A stretch of 64,000 nt of DNA, from positions 17,920 to 81,919 of the forward strand of contig CAXBEA010000003.1 of NCBI GenBank assembly GCA_963974645.1, given 5' to 3'. A program made the translations under genes and the position numbers. The DNA comes from Motiliproteus sp963974645. Its GTDB lineage: Bacteria; Pseudomonadota; Gammaproteobacteria; Pseudomonadales; Balneatricaceae. Positions 26,712 through 35,592 of the stretch are shown one piece after another. Below the pieces are notes generated by a model. That model was not told where the DNA came from. It was given only the letters and a program-made list of their open reading frames with translations, and made no database searches. How positions within the stretch are numbered: position 1 is the stretch's first letter; every line of letters starts with the position of its first letter.

Positions 26712-27145
26712 CGACCAAGTTCCGTTACTATCTGTTTAGTCATCTTTTGGTGGGGGATACCTGCCTCCATAAACACCTCTCCCTCCGGCAGATAGCCCTG
26801 TGCCAGATAGAAGGCTTTGGCAGAGTGCTGCGCATTCATGCATACCGAGGATAAACCCGCACGCCGGGCAATCCGATGCAGCGCATGCATAATTTCGACC
26901 CCGATACCGCGGTTACGGTGTGTTGCCAAGACGGCCACCCGACCGATCTTGCCGCCTTTGTCGATATCGATACGCCCTGTCGCGACGACGGCCTCTCCAT
27001 CGAACGCCAACACATGTCGACACAGGCGATCACGATCATCGTACTCCAGAGATTCGGGGACGGACTGCTCACGGATAAAGACCTGGGTACGAATTTTGCG
27101 TATCTGCTGCTGATAATCGGTATAAATAACCTCTTTGACGATCAT
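26708..27145 (-). CDS. GNAT family N-acetyltransferase
   Basis: This is a 145-residue single-domain acetyltransferase. The acetyl-CoA pyrophosphate-binding motif is seen in VAVLATHRNRGIG at about 70-82, and NAQHSAKAFYLAQGYLPEG provides the C-terminal half of the fold, ending with FMEAGIPHQKM, typical of the ElaA/YjcF type. The substrate is unknown. It is translationally coupled to the downstream Lrp-type regulator (4-base overlap). A small perfect stem, GGGCTC-ATC-GAGCCC, lies 27 bases upstream at 27172-27186. Confidence 0.88.
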   Translation of the reverse strand: MIVKEVIYTDYQQQIRKIRTQVFIREQSVPESLEYDDRDRLCRHVLAFDGEAVVATGRIDIDKGGKIGRVAVLATHRNRGIGVEIMHALHRIARRAGLSSVCMNAQHSAKAFYLAQGYLPEGEVFMEAGIPHQKMTKQIVTELGR

Positions 27146-27578
27146 CGTCTTCCTCCTTGTACTTGAGTCTTGGGCTCATCGAGCCCTTCCAGACATCGGC
27201 TACAGCCTCTTATATTGGCCACCTAGGGTTAAAACTCAACTCGGTTGGCGCCATAATCTGATAATGCCTAACAACCCACTACTATAGCTGAACAGGATAA
27301 ACGTGCCGTCCGCTTCCATCCTAAATCGTTAGCTACTGCTCTGCCATATATCCTTGCATGCATCTCTTCAATCACGACTCTGCCGTCATTCAGGAAAAAA
27401 ATTCGCGATGGTTTGACCCTACTAGGCTCACCTTAAGGGTACGCACTCATCCAGAGCACACTCTCTTGGGTCTGTTTGGTCTGACGAGCAGGCAGAAAAA
27501 AGCCCGATACATCGATATCTGTACCGGGCTCTAAATTCAGGAAAAACATTTTGGAGGATTAACCTCCGATCCTATCAA
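27146..27578. other. Intergenic stretch between the GNAT and hypothetical genes
   Basis: Apart from the terminator at 27496-27530 and a small stem at 27172-27186, I see nothing coding in these 433 bases. Both flanking genes are leftward, so the region holds the end of one unit and the promoter of the next. Confidence 0.5.
27496..27530 (-). terminator. Rho-independent terminator
   Basis: AGCCCGATAC (27501-27510) pairs with GTACCGGGCT (27521-27530) over 10 bases with one G-T type mismatch. Read on the minus strand, the hairpin runs into a T-run (plus-strand AAAAAA at 27496-27501). It ends the leftward 124-residue gene at 27579. Confidence 0.75.
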
Positions 27579-27953
27579 TCAAGCCTGCTCTTTACGCCTC
27601 GCATCTAAATCTTCTACTACTGCGGTCGAAGAGGGTGTTTCTTGCAACCAAGACAGTACCTCATCGCTTGTACGAAATTTGGGTGAACCCGCCCAGATGG
27701 ACGACATCAAATTAGCCAATTCAAGCAGCAACTGACGGTAATGATTCGAAAATAGACGACTACTTAATCGAGAGGTAAACCAACGCAGAACCATCTTCTG
27801 CTCTTTTTCTTGATTATGGTTTACATGCTCTTTGAGGTGTTCTAATAGTTTTTCTAGACGTCGCTGATCATCTGTGGATAGGTCAGCGCTCATAGAGACT
27901 AGCTGCAACTCAAGCCATAGATCAGATAACGGCCTTAACTCCTTATCCATCAT
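27579..27953 (-). CDS. Hypothetical helical protein
   Basis: I do not recognise this 124-residue protein. It is soluble, with a Leu-rich helical N-terminal half (LSDLWLELQLV, then RRLEKLLEHLKEHVNHNQ) and a second helical region RQLLLELANLMSSIW. No signal peptide or metal motif is present. It is monocistronic, with a good terminator downstream, which supports a real gene. Confidence 0.6.
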   Translation of the reverse strand: MMDKELRPLSDLWLELQLVSMSADLSTDDQRRLEKLLEHLKEHVNHNQEKEQKMVLRWFTSRLSSRLFSNHYRQLLLELANLMSSIWAGSPKFRTSDEVLSWLQETPSSTAVVEDLDARRKEQA

Positions 27954-28204
27954 TCATCTCCACTCACATCTGGAAGAGTCAACAACAAAATAATTTTTGC
28001 TGTTGACCGATATCTTGAGTCCGTTCTTAAGATAGTTTTAGCCAAACAAAATAAACCAAAGAACACGCAATCTATATTAGATCATCATGGTGTAGCCTGC
28101 TTACATTATCCCCTATACTACAACATCTCAAATCTGCGACCAAGCAATGCCTAAACAGTTGTCATACAACACTAGCAACTCTATTTCAATATCTTGCTTG
28201 AATC

Positions 28205-28429
28205 TTAAACTATAGGTAACTGCTGCAAGAATGCAATGGCAGCGCTACGATCATACTCCGTCGGGTTAGACGTACTGTTATCTACCACCTCACCACTGTA
28301 GGCCATCATAGAAGTCGCACTCATCCCAAGAAGCTCAGCAGCCTGAGCTGTCGTCGGATGTCCTGGCGGTGGCGCCGCCTGCAACGCTGAACAGATCAAC
28401 AGGGCAATAAAAACAGATGATTTTTTCAT
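28205..28429 (-). CDS. Small secreted hypothetical protein
   Basis: I set the start at ATG 28429 rather than an upstream one at 28510. The sequence AGGGGGGC directly upstream is a strong ribosome site, and the resulting 74-residue protein begins with a clear signal peptide, MKKSSVFIALLICSALQAA. The mature part of about 54 residues contains HPTTAQAAELLGMS and ends FLQQLPIV. I do not recognise the family. A DUF2892 membrane protein is encoded about 100 bases upstream on the same strand. Confidence 0.6.
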   Translation of the reverse strand: MKKSSVFIALLICSALQAAPPPGHPTTAQAAELLGMSATSMMAYSGEVVDNSTSNPTEYDRSAAIAFLQQLPIV

Positions 28430-28525
28430 AGCCCCCCTGGATTGAGCTCTTACAGAGGCGAATTCAGCATTAATGCCGCACTTAAAGTACCAGGCTTTAA
28501 TGCCGCGCATAATCTTTACTTATTT

Positions 28526-28750
28526 TTACCCCTTAACCAATGCTTGCCCTTTAAAAGCACAACCGCCCTCCAGTCCTAACTGCTTAAAAACCATCGCAGC
28601 CGGGCAAAATCCAGTAAAGGATGCCTGAATCATATTGGCACCGGCGAACGCTGTCAGCCACAGCCAGCCAGGATGATGTAGTTGAGACAGAGCCAAGCTA
28701 CCAAGAATCATGCAACCTGCAAATAAAAATACCGCTTTATCAACGTTCAT
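28526..28750 (-). CDS. DUF2892 (YgaP-like) small inner-membrane protein
   Basis: This 74-residue protein has two membrane helices (AVFLFAGCMILGSLAL and LWLTAFAGANMIQASF) followed by FTGFCPAAMVFKQLGL, the Cys-containing signature of DUF2892. In YgaP this module anchors a rhodanese domain; here it is free-standing, as in many proteobacteria. Function is unknown, but sulfur or thiol chemistry is often suspected. The next gene downstream encodes a small secreted protein. Confidence 0.85.
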   Translation of the reverse strand: MNVDKAVFLFAGCMILGSLALSQLHHPGWLWLTAFAGANMIQASFTGFCPAAMVFKQLGLEGGCAFKGQALVKG

Positions 28751-28890
28751 TACCGAGGACCCCCATCAGTGATAACCACTTAACCAAGTTAATATATTAG
28801 CATCACCTAACATATAAGCATATATAAAGCTCATAATCCTGACCTTTGAATTCAGATACTATCTTGCCAATCTAGTTATATACTGCATTT

Positions 28891-30126
28891 ATGAGAGAGA
28901 CCCTAGACGTACTCTTCCGCCGCCAACCGACCTCCGGGTTGACCAAGCCTAAGGCTGAAGTCAAACGGGCCCTAATACTATCTGGTGGGGGAGCAAGGGC
29001 CGCCTATCAGATTGGCGTATTGAAAGCCTTAGCAGATATTCTACCCACAGGTCATCCAAACCCTTTTCCCATTATTTGTGGTACCTCCGCAGGAGCAATT
29101 AACGCGTTATCGCTGGCCTGCCACGCGGGTGATTTCAAAGAGGCCGTATACGATCTTGAGGCACTTTGGCGCCAACTGACTCCCGAGCAGATCTATCGTG
29201 CAGATCTGTGGTCACTCACTAAAGGGGGCGGACGCCTACTAACCTCACTATTCAACGAAGGGGTAGGTCGAAAATACCCTGTTGCATTGCTAGACAACAC
29301 TCCGCTAAAAGAGCTCCTCAAAAGAACCATTGCTTTTGACAACATCGATATTGCGATAAGCCAGGGTAACCTTGAAGCAGTTAGCGTTACCGCGATGGGC
29401 TACAGTAGCGGCCAATCGGTGAGTTTCTTCCAAGCAGCGGAGCACCTAAAACCCTGGAGACGGCATAACCGAATCGGTAACAACTGCAAGTTAGGCATTG
29501 AGCATTTGATGGCCTCCTCGGCAATACCAACAATATTTCCTACCGTTCCTATCAATAGAGAATATTTTGGTGATGGAGCCCTGCGACAACTGGCGCCCAT
29601 CAGCTCGGCGCTTCACCTAGGCGCAGAACGTGTGTTCGTTATCGGCGTCAGCGGCAACCGAAACCCTGCGCATTGGGACAAGCGACGCCGCACCCGTCAC
29701 TCACCCTCAATGGCGCAGATTATGGGCCAGTTACTTAATAGCGCATTCATTGATTCGCTCGAAGGAGACATCGAGCACCTCGATAGAATTAATTCTCTAT
29801 TGAAACTGATCCCGGAAGCCCAAAGAGCGGCCTCAGGGAACCCTCTTCGTCCCGTGGAGAGTTTAGTCATATCGCCTACAGAGGAGCTCGATAAAATCGC
29901 CGGACGTAAAATTCGTTATTTGCCTCGCGCACTCCGTTTTTTCATGCGGGCAGTCGGTGCCACAGCAAGTGGCGGCGGTGCGACCGCTGCCAGCTATCTG
30001 CTATTTGCTCCAGCGTTCTGCAACGCGCTGATAGATTTAGGCTACAAAGATACGATGTGGGAACGACAAAACATCGACAAGTTCTTCCAAATCAACTCCG
30101 AAAAAAAAGTCATCCCAATTACTTAG
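28891..30126 (+). CDS. Patatin-like phospholipase
   Basis: This 411-residue protein has the Ser-Asp dyad of patatin hydrolases, which release fatty acids from phospholipids. LSGGGARAAYQIGVLKAL at about 30-48 is the oxyanion glycine-rich motif, GTSAGAIN carries the nucleophilic Ser, and FGDGALRQLAP carries the Asp. An extra C-terminal region of ~100 residues includes a hydrophobic Ala/Gly-rich stretch (ATASGGGATAASYLLFAPAF) that may bind membrane. No signal peptide is present. The true start is ATG 28891 by position of the conserved domain. Confidence 0.9.
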   Translation: MRETLDVLFRRQPTSGLTKPKAEVKRALILSGGGARAAYQIGVLKALADILPTGHPNPFPIICGTSAGAINALSLACHAGDFKEAVYDLEALWRQLTPEQIYRADLWSLTKGGGRLLTSLFNEGVGRKYPVALLDNTPLKELLKRTIAFDNIDIAISQGNLEAVSVTAMGYSSGQSVSFFQAAEHLKPWRRHNRIGNNCKLGIEHLMASSAIPTIFPTVPINREYFGDGALRQLAPISSALHLGAERVFVIGVSGNRNPAHWDKRRRTRHSPSMAQIMGQLLNSAFIDSLEGDIEHLDRINSLLKLIPEAQRAASGNPLRPVESLVISPTEELDKIAGRKIRYLPRALRFFMRAVGATASGGGATAASYLLFAPAFCNALIDLGYKDTMWERQNIDKFFQINSEKKVIPIT

Positions 30127-30325
30127 AAAACACTACTTAGAGAACACTACTCTTCACCTACCCGTTGCAAAGCTATCGACTCTCAGCAAAACGCTAAGCA
30201 GCCCCATAGGCCTTGCCATCATTGATACAGCTCACGGTAACTTGAGAGCCATACTTCATCGTTGATGATTAAATTTGAACCTTGGCAGCCTGCTCAAACA
30301 AAGGCCTTGAAGCTCCAATAGCTAT

Positions 30326-30588
30326 GGAACCTGTGAATAAGTCCAGTGTGTTCTCTGCGGGCTATAGAACGGCCAGGTGCGCGAAGGATCGTGCAGTGAA
30401 ATGTCTAGACCTTTTCAAGCGGTCCGACAAAGCAGATGGCCGTTATAGAGCCCGCCCTTCGGGGCTTTCAGAGCGAATGGATCGCGGTGTTAGCGATTTT
30501 CGACAGACAACCAGTATGTCTGTAATCGCTGCCTTGACCTCCAATCGCTCTGAAAGCCAGAGGCGCAAGGGACTTGTTCATAGGTTCC
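30326..30588. mobile_element. MITE-like foldback repeat, copy 1 (263 bp)
   Basis: The ends GGAACCTGTGAATAAGTCC and GGACTTGTTCATAGGTTCC are inverted repeats with two mismatches in 19 bases. Inner arms also pair (GGGCTATAGAACGGCCA against TGGCCGTTATAGAGCCC). CTA flanks both ends. A second copy at 50343-50516 matches it colinearly with about 13 substitutions by eye, except for 89 bases at 30474-30562 that only this copy has. No transposase frame is present. It ends 50 bases upstream of the DUF3010 gene and artificially extends that reading frame. Confidence 0.8.
30463..30558. repeat. Nested hairpin segment inside MITE copy 1
   Basis: GGCTTTCAGAGCGAATGG (30463-30480) pairs with CCAATCGCTCTGAAAGCC (30541-30558), 17 of 18 positions. 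Inside, AGCGATT (30492-30498) pairs with AATCGCT (30524-30530), and CAGACA (30504-30509) with TGTCTG (30517-30522). The 89 bases 30474-30562 are absent from copy 2, and CAGAG stands at both edges. Confidence 0.8.
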
Positions 30589-30638
30589 CTAGACCTTTTA
30601 GGCTATACTCGCCGCCGTCCAATAAAGCGGGGTCTAGC

Positions 30639-31073
30639 ATGAAAATCTGTAGTGTCGAGTTAAAAAGCAACGAGGCAATCCTCTGCCTGCTGTCTCTCTC
30701 CGAAGGGCTGTTTTCACTCCCTGATTGCAGAGCACGCCGTCTGACGCTGACGGATGTCAACAGCAGCGAACACCTGAAAAAATTTCAATTCGACTTCGCC
30801 AAGCTAATGAACGATTACAAAGTTGATAGGGTTGTTATCCGCCAACGCCCAACCAGTGGAAAATTTTCTGGCAGCGCGGTAGGTTTCAAGCTGGAAGCAG
30901 CTATTCAGCTGATAGATGGATTGGATGTAGAAACAGTGTCCTCGACCATGATCAAAGAGTCACTAAAACATACGCCACTACCGATACCTTTCAGTGACAC
31001 CGGGTTAAAAGGATTCCAGGAGGTCGCCTTCACCACTGCGGTCGCCTATATGAACCGCCCTAAAGAGGATTAA
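30639..31073 (+). CDS. DUF3010 family protein
   Basis: The family-like region begins at ATG 30639 (MKICSVELKSNEAILCLL), giving 144 residues. An upstream in-frame start at 30282 exists only because the MITE-like repeat happens to be open in this frame, so I reject it. DUF3010 proteins are RNase H-like fold proteins of unknown function; VVIRQRPTSGKFSGSAVGFK is the conserved core. TATACT at 30604-30609 may serve as a -10 box just outside the repeat. Confidence 0.8.
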   Translation: MKICSVELKSNEAILCLLSLSEGLFSLPDCRARRLTLTDVNSSEHLKKFQFDFAKLMNDYKVDRVVIRQRPTSGKFSGSAVGFKLEAAIQLIDGLDVETVSSTMIKESLKHTPLPIPFSDTGLKGFQEVAFTTAVAYMNRPKED

Positions 31074-31102
31074 TACGGACCTCTGCCAAACGAACCTGCA
31101 CC

Positions 31103-31131
31103 GCTACGCCGCTCTTCTCGAGCGGCGTAGC
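31103..31131. terminator. Strong hairpin between convergent genes
   Basis: GCTACGCCGCTC (31103-31114) and GAGCGGCGTAGC (31120-31131) form a perfect 12-bp stem with a 5-base loop. It lies between the DUF3010 and decarboxylase stops, which converge. There is no T-run on either side, so intrinsic termination is not certain. Confidence 0.45.
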
Positions 31132-31146
31132 TCATGATCTTAACCT

Positions 31147-33387
31147 CTAATCTGCAACGCAATCGACACAGAACACCGTCTCTCCATCACTTACCTTCTT
31201 CACCAAACCATGAATATCGGTTTCAAAGCCGGGAAAGCGCTGATTCAGATCACGCGCAAGTTTGAGGTAGCGCACGATAGTCGCATTGAAGCGTTCGCCT
31301 GGAATCAGTAACGGGATACCTGGCGGATAGGGTGTAACCAGCATCGCGGTTACCCGCCCTTCGAGCTCATCAATAGATACCCGCTCGATCTCACGGTGTG
31401 CCATCTTGGCAAAGGCATCTGCCGGACGCATCGCCGGAATCATATCCGAGGTATACATCTCGGTGGTGAGACGCGCCACGTCATTGGCCTTGTAGAAACC
31501 GTGGAGCTGCGCACAGAGATCTTTAAGCCCGACGCGCTCGTACCGACCATGCTTAGCCACAAAGTCAGGCAATGCTTTCCAGCACGGAGTATTTTTATCG
31601 TACTCGTCTTTAAACTGCTGCAACGCGGCAACCAGAGTGTTCCAGCGCCCCTTGGTAATCCCGATAGTAAACATGATAAAGAACGAATAGAGACCGCACT
31701 TCTCAACGATTACGCCATGCTCTGCCAAATATTTGGTGACTATCGCCGCAGGGATACCAAACTCATCGGAAAAATCGCCATCCAGGTCCAACCCAGGAGT
31801 GATAATGGTCGCCTTGATCGGATCAAGCATGTTAAAGCCTGGCGATAGGTTACTAAAACCGTGCCAGCGCTCACCTGGATTGAGCATCCAAGCTTCACGC
31901 TCCTCAATGCCTTCTTCGGAAAGATCATCAGGTCCCCAGACCGTAAACCACCATTTGTCGCCCCACTCTTCATGCACCTTGCGCATGGCACGGCGGAACT
32001 CCAGCGCCTCGGCGATCGACTCCTCCACCAATGCGGTCCCCCCTGGGGCCTCCATCATCGCTGCAGCCACATCGCAGGATGCGATAATGGCATACTGCGG
32101 CGAGGTAGAGGTGTGCATCAGATAGGCTTCATTAAACAGGTCCCGATCCAGGGCATTATTTTCAGCATCCTGCACCAGAATATGCGAGGCTTGGGAGATT
32201 CCCGCCAGAAGCTTATGGGTAGACTGGGTGGCAAACACCATCGATTCTTTACACCGAGGACGGTCCGCACCAATCGCATGGTAGTCTCCATAAAAATCAT
32301 GGAAGGCGGCGTGTGGCAACCAGGCCTCGTCAAAATGCAGGGTATCGATCTTACCGTCCAGAAACTCCTTAATCTCCTCGACGTTATAAAGCACTCCATC
32401 GTAAGTCGACTGGGTAATCGTCAATACCCGTGGCTTGCCCTTAGCTTTACTGGCAAAAGGATGGCTGGCAATTTTCTTCTGGATGTTTTCCCATAAAAAC
32501 TCATCCCTAGGAATCGGTCCGATGATGCCAAAATTGTTACGCTGAGGCATCAGGAATACAGGGATAGCACCGGTCATCATAATCGAATGCAGAATCGATT
32601 TATGGCAGTTACGGTCGACAATCACGATATCGCCCGACGCCACCGTCGAATTCCAAACAATTTTGTTCGAGGTGGAGGTGCCGTTGGTCACAAAATAGAG
32701 GTGATCGGCGTTAAAAATACGCGCCGCATTATGCTCAGATGCCGCGACCGGTCCGGTGTGATCCAGCAATTGGCCTAGCTCTTCAACAGCATTACAGACA
32801 TCCGCACGAAGCATGTTTTCACCAAAAAACTGATGAAACATCTGCCCTACAGGTGACTTCAAAAAAGCAACCCCTCCCGAATGACCCGGGCAGTGCCAGG
32901 AGTAGGAGCCATCGGCGGCATAGTTGGTCAGGGCTCGGAAAAAAGGCGGTGGTAGCGCATCCAGGTAGTCTTTGGCTTCACGCAACACCGAGCGGGCAAT
33001 AAATTCAGGCGTATCTTCGTACATGTGAATAAACCCATGCAGCTCGCGCAGAATATCATTCGGCAGGTGACGCGAGGTACGCGTCTCGCCGTATAGAAAG
33101 ATCGGAATCTCAGAATTTTTATGCCTGATCTCGGTAACGAACTCTCGCAGATCGGCAATCGTCTCCTCTTCCTTGTTCGCCAACTCCTCATCATCGATAG
33201 ACAGGATAAAAGTAGATGCCCTCGACTGCTGCTGCGCAAACGAGGATAGGTCTCTAAAGCTGGTCACCCCGACCACCTCAAAGCCCTCCTTCTCTATCGC
33301 CCCGGCCAGCGCCCGGATACCAAAACCCGAAGCATTTTCCGAACGGAAATCCTCGTCGATGATAAAAACTGGGAAGTTAAAACGCAT
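31147..33387 (-). CDS. Orn/Lys/Arg decarboxylase (fold type I PLP enzyme)
   Basis: This 746-residue enzyme removes the carboxyl group of a basic amino acid to make a polyamine or cadaverine. The N-terminal ~130 residues form the receiver-like wing domain (FPVFIIDEDFRSEN and SFILSIDDEE-type segments). The PLP domain contains HCPGHSGG, TNGTSTSNKIVW, HFDEAWLPHAAFH and the PLP-binding Lys392 in STHKLLAG. The C-terminal domain follows. The length matches the large biodegradative-type class. Arginine, lysine and ornithine forms cannot be separated safely by eye. Confidence 0.92.
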   Translation of the reverse strand: MRFNFPVFIIDEDFRSENASGFGIRALAGAIEKEGFEVVGVTSFRDLSSFAQQQSRASTFILSIDDEELANKEEETIADLREFVTEIRHKNSEIPIFLYGETRTSRHLPNDILRELHGFIHMYEDTPEFIARSVLREAKDYLDALPPPFFRALTNYAADGSYSWHCPGHSGGVAFLKSPVGQMFHQFFGENMLRADVCNAVEELGQLLDHTGPVAASEHNAARIFNADHLYFVTNGTSTSNKIVWNSTVASGDIVIVDRNCHKSILHSIMMTGAIPVFLMPQRNNFGIIGPIPRDEFLWENIQKKIASHPFASKAKGKPRVLTITQSTYDGVLYNVEEIKEFLDGKIDTLHFDEAWLPHAAFHDFYGDYHAIGADRPRCKESMVFATQSTHKLLAGISQASHILVQDAENNALDRDLFNEAYLMHTSTSPQYAIIASCDVAAAMMEAPGGTALVEESIAEALEFRRAMRKVHEEWGDKWWFTVWGPDDLSEEGIEEREAWMLNPGERWHGFSNLSPGFNMLDPIKATIITPGLDLDGDFSDEFGIPAAIVTKYLAEHGVIVEKCGLYSFFIMFTIGITKGRWNTLVAALQQFKDEYDKNTPCWKALPDFVAKHGRYERVGLKDLCAQLHGFYKANDVARLTTEMYTSDMIPAMRPADAFAKMAHREIERVSIDELEGRVTAMLVTPYPPGIPLLIPGERFNATIVRYLKLARDLNQRFPGFETDIHGLVKKVSDGETVFCVDCVAD

Positions 33388-33473
33388 TAATAACTCTCCG
33401 CCGAACGCTTAGGCCCGGTTTAAAAAATCGCATAGTAAAATGATAGAGCATCTAGGGGTGCGCATTGTGCCTA

Positions 33474-33752
33474 TTACGGCTTACTCTGCAATAGATCTTT
33501 AAGATTGGCAAAAGGTTGACTGGTTGCGGCTTTACGCGCGTCACCACCGGCGACCGTTATACTGTGCTCGGCAGTATCAACATAGCGGCTATGTTCATTA
33601 TCGTGACAATAAAGGCAGAGAAGCTCCCAGTTACTGCCATCGGAGGGATTATTGTCGTGATTATGGTCCCGGTGATGGACCGTTAGCTCGGTCAAATTCC
33701 CACGATTGAACTCACGTGCACAGCGACCGCAGACCCAGGGATACATCTTCAA
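33474..33752 (-). CDS. yajD: YajD family HNH nuclease
   Basis: YajD is a small HNH-type protein. YPWVCGRCAREF and the pair LCLYCHDNEHS supply two CxxC zinc-binding pairs, and ELTVHHRDHNHDNNP is the HNH active-site strand. The only usual start codon in frame is the TTG at 33752, but family-like sequence (SQREAGYREKSLK) continues upstream to about 33790 with no ATG, GTG or TTG; the frame is open to 33941. The annotated start is therefore probably too short, and the real one may be a rare codon or hidden by a sequence error. Confidence 0.85.
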   Translation of the reverse strand: MKMYPWVCGRCAREFNRGNLTELTVHHRDHNHDNNPSDGSNWELLCLYCHDNEHSRYVDTAEHSITVAGGDARKAATSQPFANLKDLLQSKP

Positions 33753-34038
33753 TGATTTTTCACGGTAGCCAGCTTCGCGCTGGCTTTGACTTTGATGAGA
33801 TTGGCTGATCAGTTGCTTTAACGCTGCTCGGGCCAGAGCTGCGGTCGGACATACGGGGCTCCCTATCTTGAATCGCCAGAGGCCATTAGCTTGCAGCGAT
33901 CCAGTTTGAATATCAATAAGCGCACGTTGCCCGAATCTTCAGCCCATGTACAGTACCGGAGCCTAATTGGGACGGCTGGCGCTATGCTATTCACTCACCA
34001 ACCCGAATAAGTCTGAACCGCAGAACCTAACCCGTTTG

Positions 34039-34512
34039 TTAAACCGGCATCTGTTGCAGCCAAAATGTCGACTTGGCAGCATCCACGACTAACCCCAGCT
34101 CGCCTTGGGCATAAGCCTCTGCGAGTCGGGTAATGGCTAAAACATGACCCTGCTCTGCTGCTCGTTGGTAGTGTATTTGGGATTTATCAAACTGGATTTT
34201 GAAATAGCCCTCAAATCCGGTTTCGTAAATACGGCCCATTTGATATTGAGCCTTCATCTCTCCTCGGTCGGCTGCACGCTCAAGGTAGATAGCACCCTGA
34301 ATTTTACTCTTGGTGGTATCACCGCGCAGAAACAACAGGTGACCGTAGACCGACAGCGCCTGGCGATGGTCCGCGTCTGCCGCCAAGCGAAAACTACTCA
34401 TCACCCAGCGATGCTTACGCCCCGAGTGTTTAAATCGAGCCGACCGAAACACTCGGTAAGCGGCCCCAAAAATCAGCGGGGCAATTAACCGCAACAAACT
34501 GCGCATCAACAT
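34039..34512 (-). CDS. Sel1-repeat (TPR-like) protein
   Basis: The 157-residue protein contains about three Sel1-like repeats, seen as AAD..HRQALSVYGHLL, ERAADRGEMKAQYQMGRIYE and QRAAEQGHVLAITRLAEAY. Such repeats mediate protein contacts. The first ~25 residues are hydrophobic and basic (LLRLIAPLIFGAAYRVFRSARF), suggesting a membrane-associated N-terminus. Two in-frame ATG codons (MLM) lie at the start; the choice matters little. Function is unknown and the gene stands alone. Confidence 0.75.
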   Translation of the reverse strand: MLMRSLLRLIAPLIFGAAYRVFRSARFKHSGRKHRWVMSSFRLAADADHRQALSVYGHLLFLRGDTTKSKIQGAIYLERAADRGEMKAQYQMGRIYETGFEGYFKIQFDKSQIHYQRAAEQGHVLAITRLAEAYAQGELGLVVDAAKSTFWLQQMPV

Positions 34513-34688
34513 CTGGCATTCTCAGAGTACGGTTGATTGAAACCTCGCCAGATCTCGGCAAGGCCGGTTTGGGCAAAGGAGCTACACATAGAGACGTCCT
34601 GATAGCAAATACCGCGGACTATCAAGTGTCGATGGCGGGTGAGATCCCGCCCCTCGACGCTGCCCGATAATCATCCCTATGTAGAGGT

Positions 34689-35462
34689 TCACCGCTCCAC
34701 AAATGCCCTTTCGATCACGTAATGCCCCAGATCACCGTGACGGGACTCGACAAATCCACGTTGATCGAGGATGGCGCAGGTATCCTTAAGCATCGAGGGA
34801 CTGCCGCAGATCATAAACCTATCGTGCTCCAAACTCAGCTCGGGCAGTTCCAGATCGCGACACAGCTGTCCGCTTTCAATCAGAGCGGTTAACCGCCCCT
34901 GATTACGGAAGGGCTCACGGGTCACCGTGGGATAATAGAGCAGTTTTTCTTTTACCTGATCGCCAAAATATTCATTCTCTGGCAGCTCATTGCTAATCAT
35001 ATCGCTATAGGCAAGTTCGGAAACGTGGCGCACCCCGTGGGTCAGGATCACCTTATCAAAGCGTTCATAGATTTCCGGATCCTTAATGATACTGATAAAG
35101 GGTGCTAGCCCTGTACCTGTGCTGATCAGGTATAGATTACGTCCCGGCAGTAGATGATCCAGTATCAGTGTGCCGGTAGGCTTGCGGCTGATTAAAATTT
35201 GATCGCCGACTTTTACCTTCTGCAACTTAGAGGTGAGCGGGCCGTCAGCCACCTTGATACTAAAGAACTCCAATTCATCTTCATGATTAGCACTGGCGAT
35301 GCTGTAGGCGCGCATCAGCGGTCGCCCTTCGTGCTCCAATCCAATCATGGTGAAATGACCGTTTTTAAATCTAAAACTCTGTGAACGGCTGGTCTTAAAG
35401 CTGAACAGAGTATCGTTCCAATGATGCACACTGAGTACCTGTTCTTGCAAAATGGCGGTCAT
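34689..35462 (-). CDS. fpr: Ferredoxin--NADP reductase
   Basis: Fpr transfers electrons between NADPH and ferredoxin or flavodoxin and helps in oxidative stress. This 257-residue protein has the FAD motif RAYSIAS at about 50-56 and the NADP motif GTGLAPFISI. The C-terminus is VIERAFVER, similar to bacterial class FprA. It is transcribed away from a LysR-type regulator gene, the arrangement of fpr/finR in Pseudomonas. That neighbourhood supports both names and suggests induction by the regulator under oxidative stress. Confidence 0.93.
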   Translation of the reverse strand: MTAILQEQVLSVHHWNDTLFSFKTSRSQSFRFKNGHFTMIGLEHEGRPLMRAYSIASANHEDELEFFSIKVADGPLTSKLQKVKVGDQILISRKPTGTLILDHLLPGRNLYLISTGTGLAPFISIIKDPEIYERFDKVILTHGVRHVSELAYSDMISNELPENEYFGDQVKEKLLYYPTVTREPFRNQGRLTALIESGQLCRDLELPELSLEHDRFMICGSPSMLKDTCAILDQRGFVESRHGDLGHYVIERAFVER

Positions 35463-35592
35463 GGTTAGCCTCTACGCATATAACAAAATAGAATTAAAAA
35501 CATATCCATCTAAAACTTGCTGTTAGCATAAATCAGAACTAACCTATCGTCTAAATGAATAATTCACATTAATATAATCGGTTTTATAGATA

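Noticed and set aside
30123..30150. Short tandem of ACTTAGAGAACACT-like units after the patatin gene
   Set aside because: Two imperfect 16-base units only; most likely a chance or slippage product.
30282..30638. A 119-residue N-terminal extension of the DUF3010 protein
   Set aside because: The extra frame is made mostly of the MITE-like repeat and is unlike the family; the conserved protein begins at 30639.
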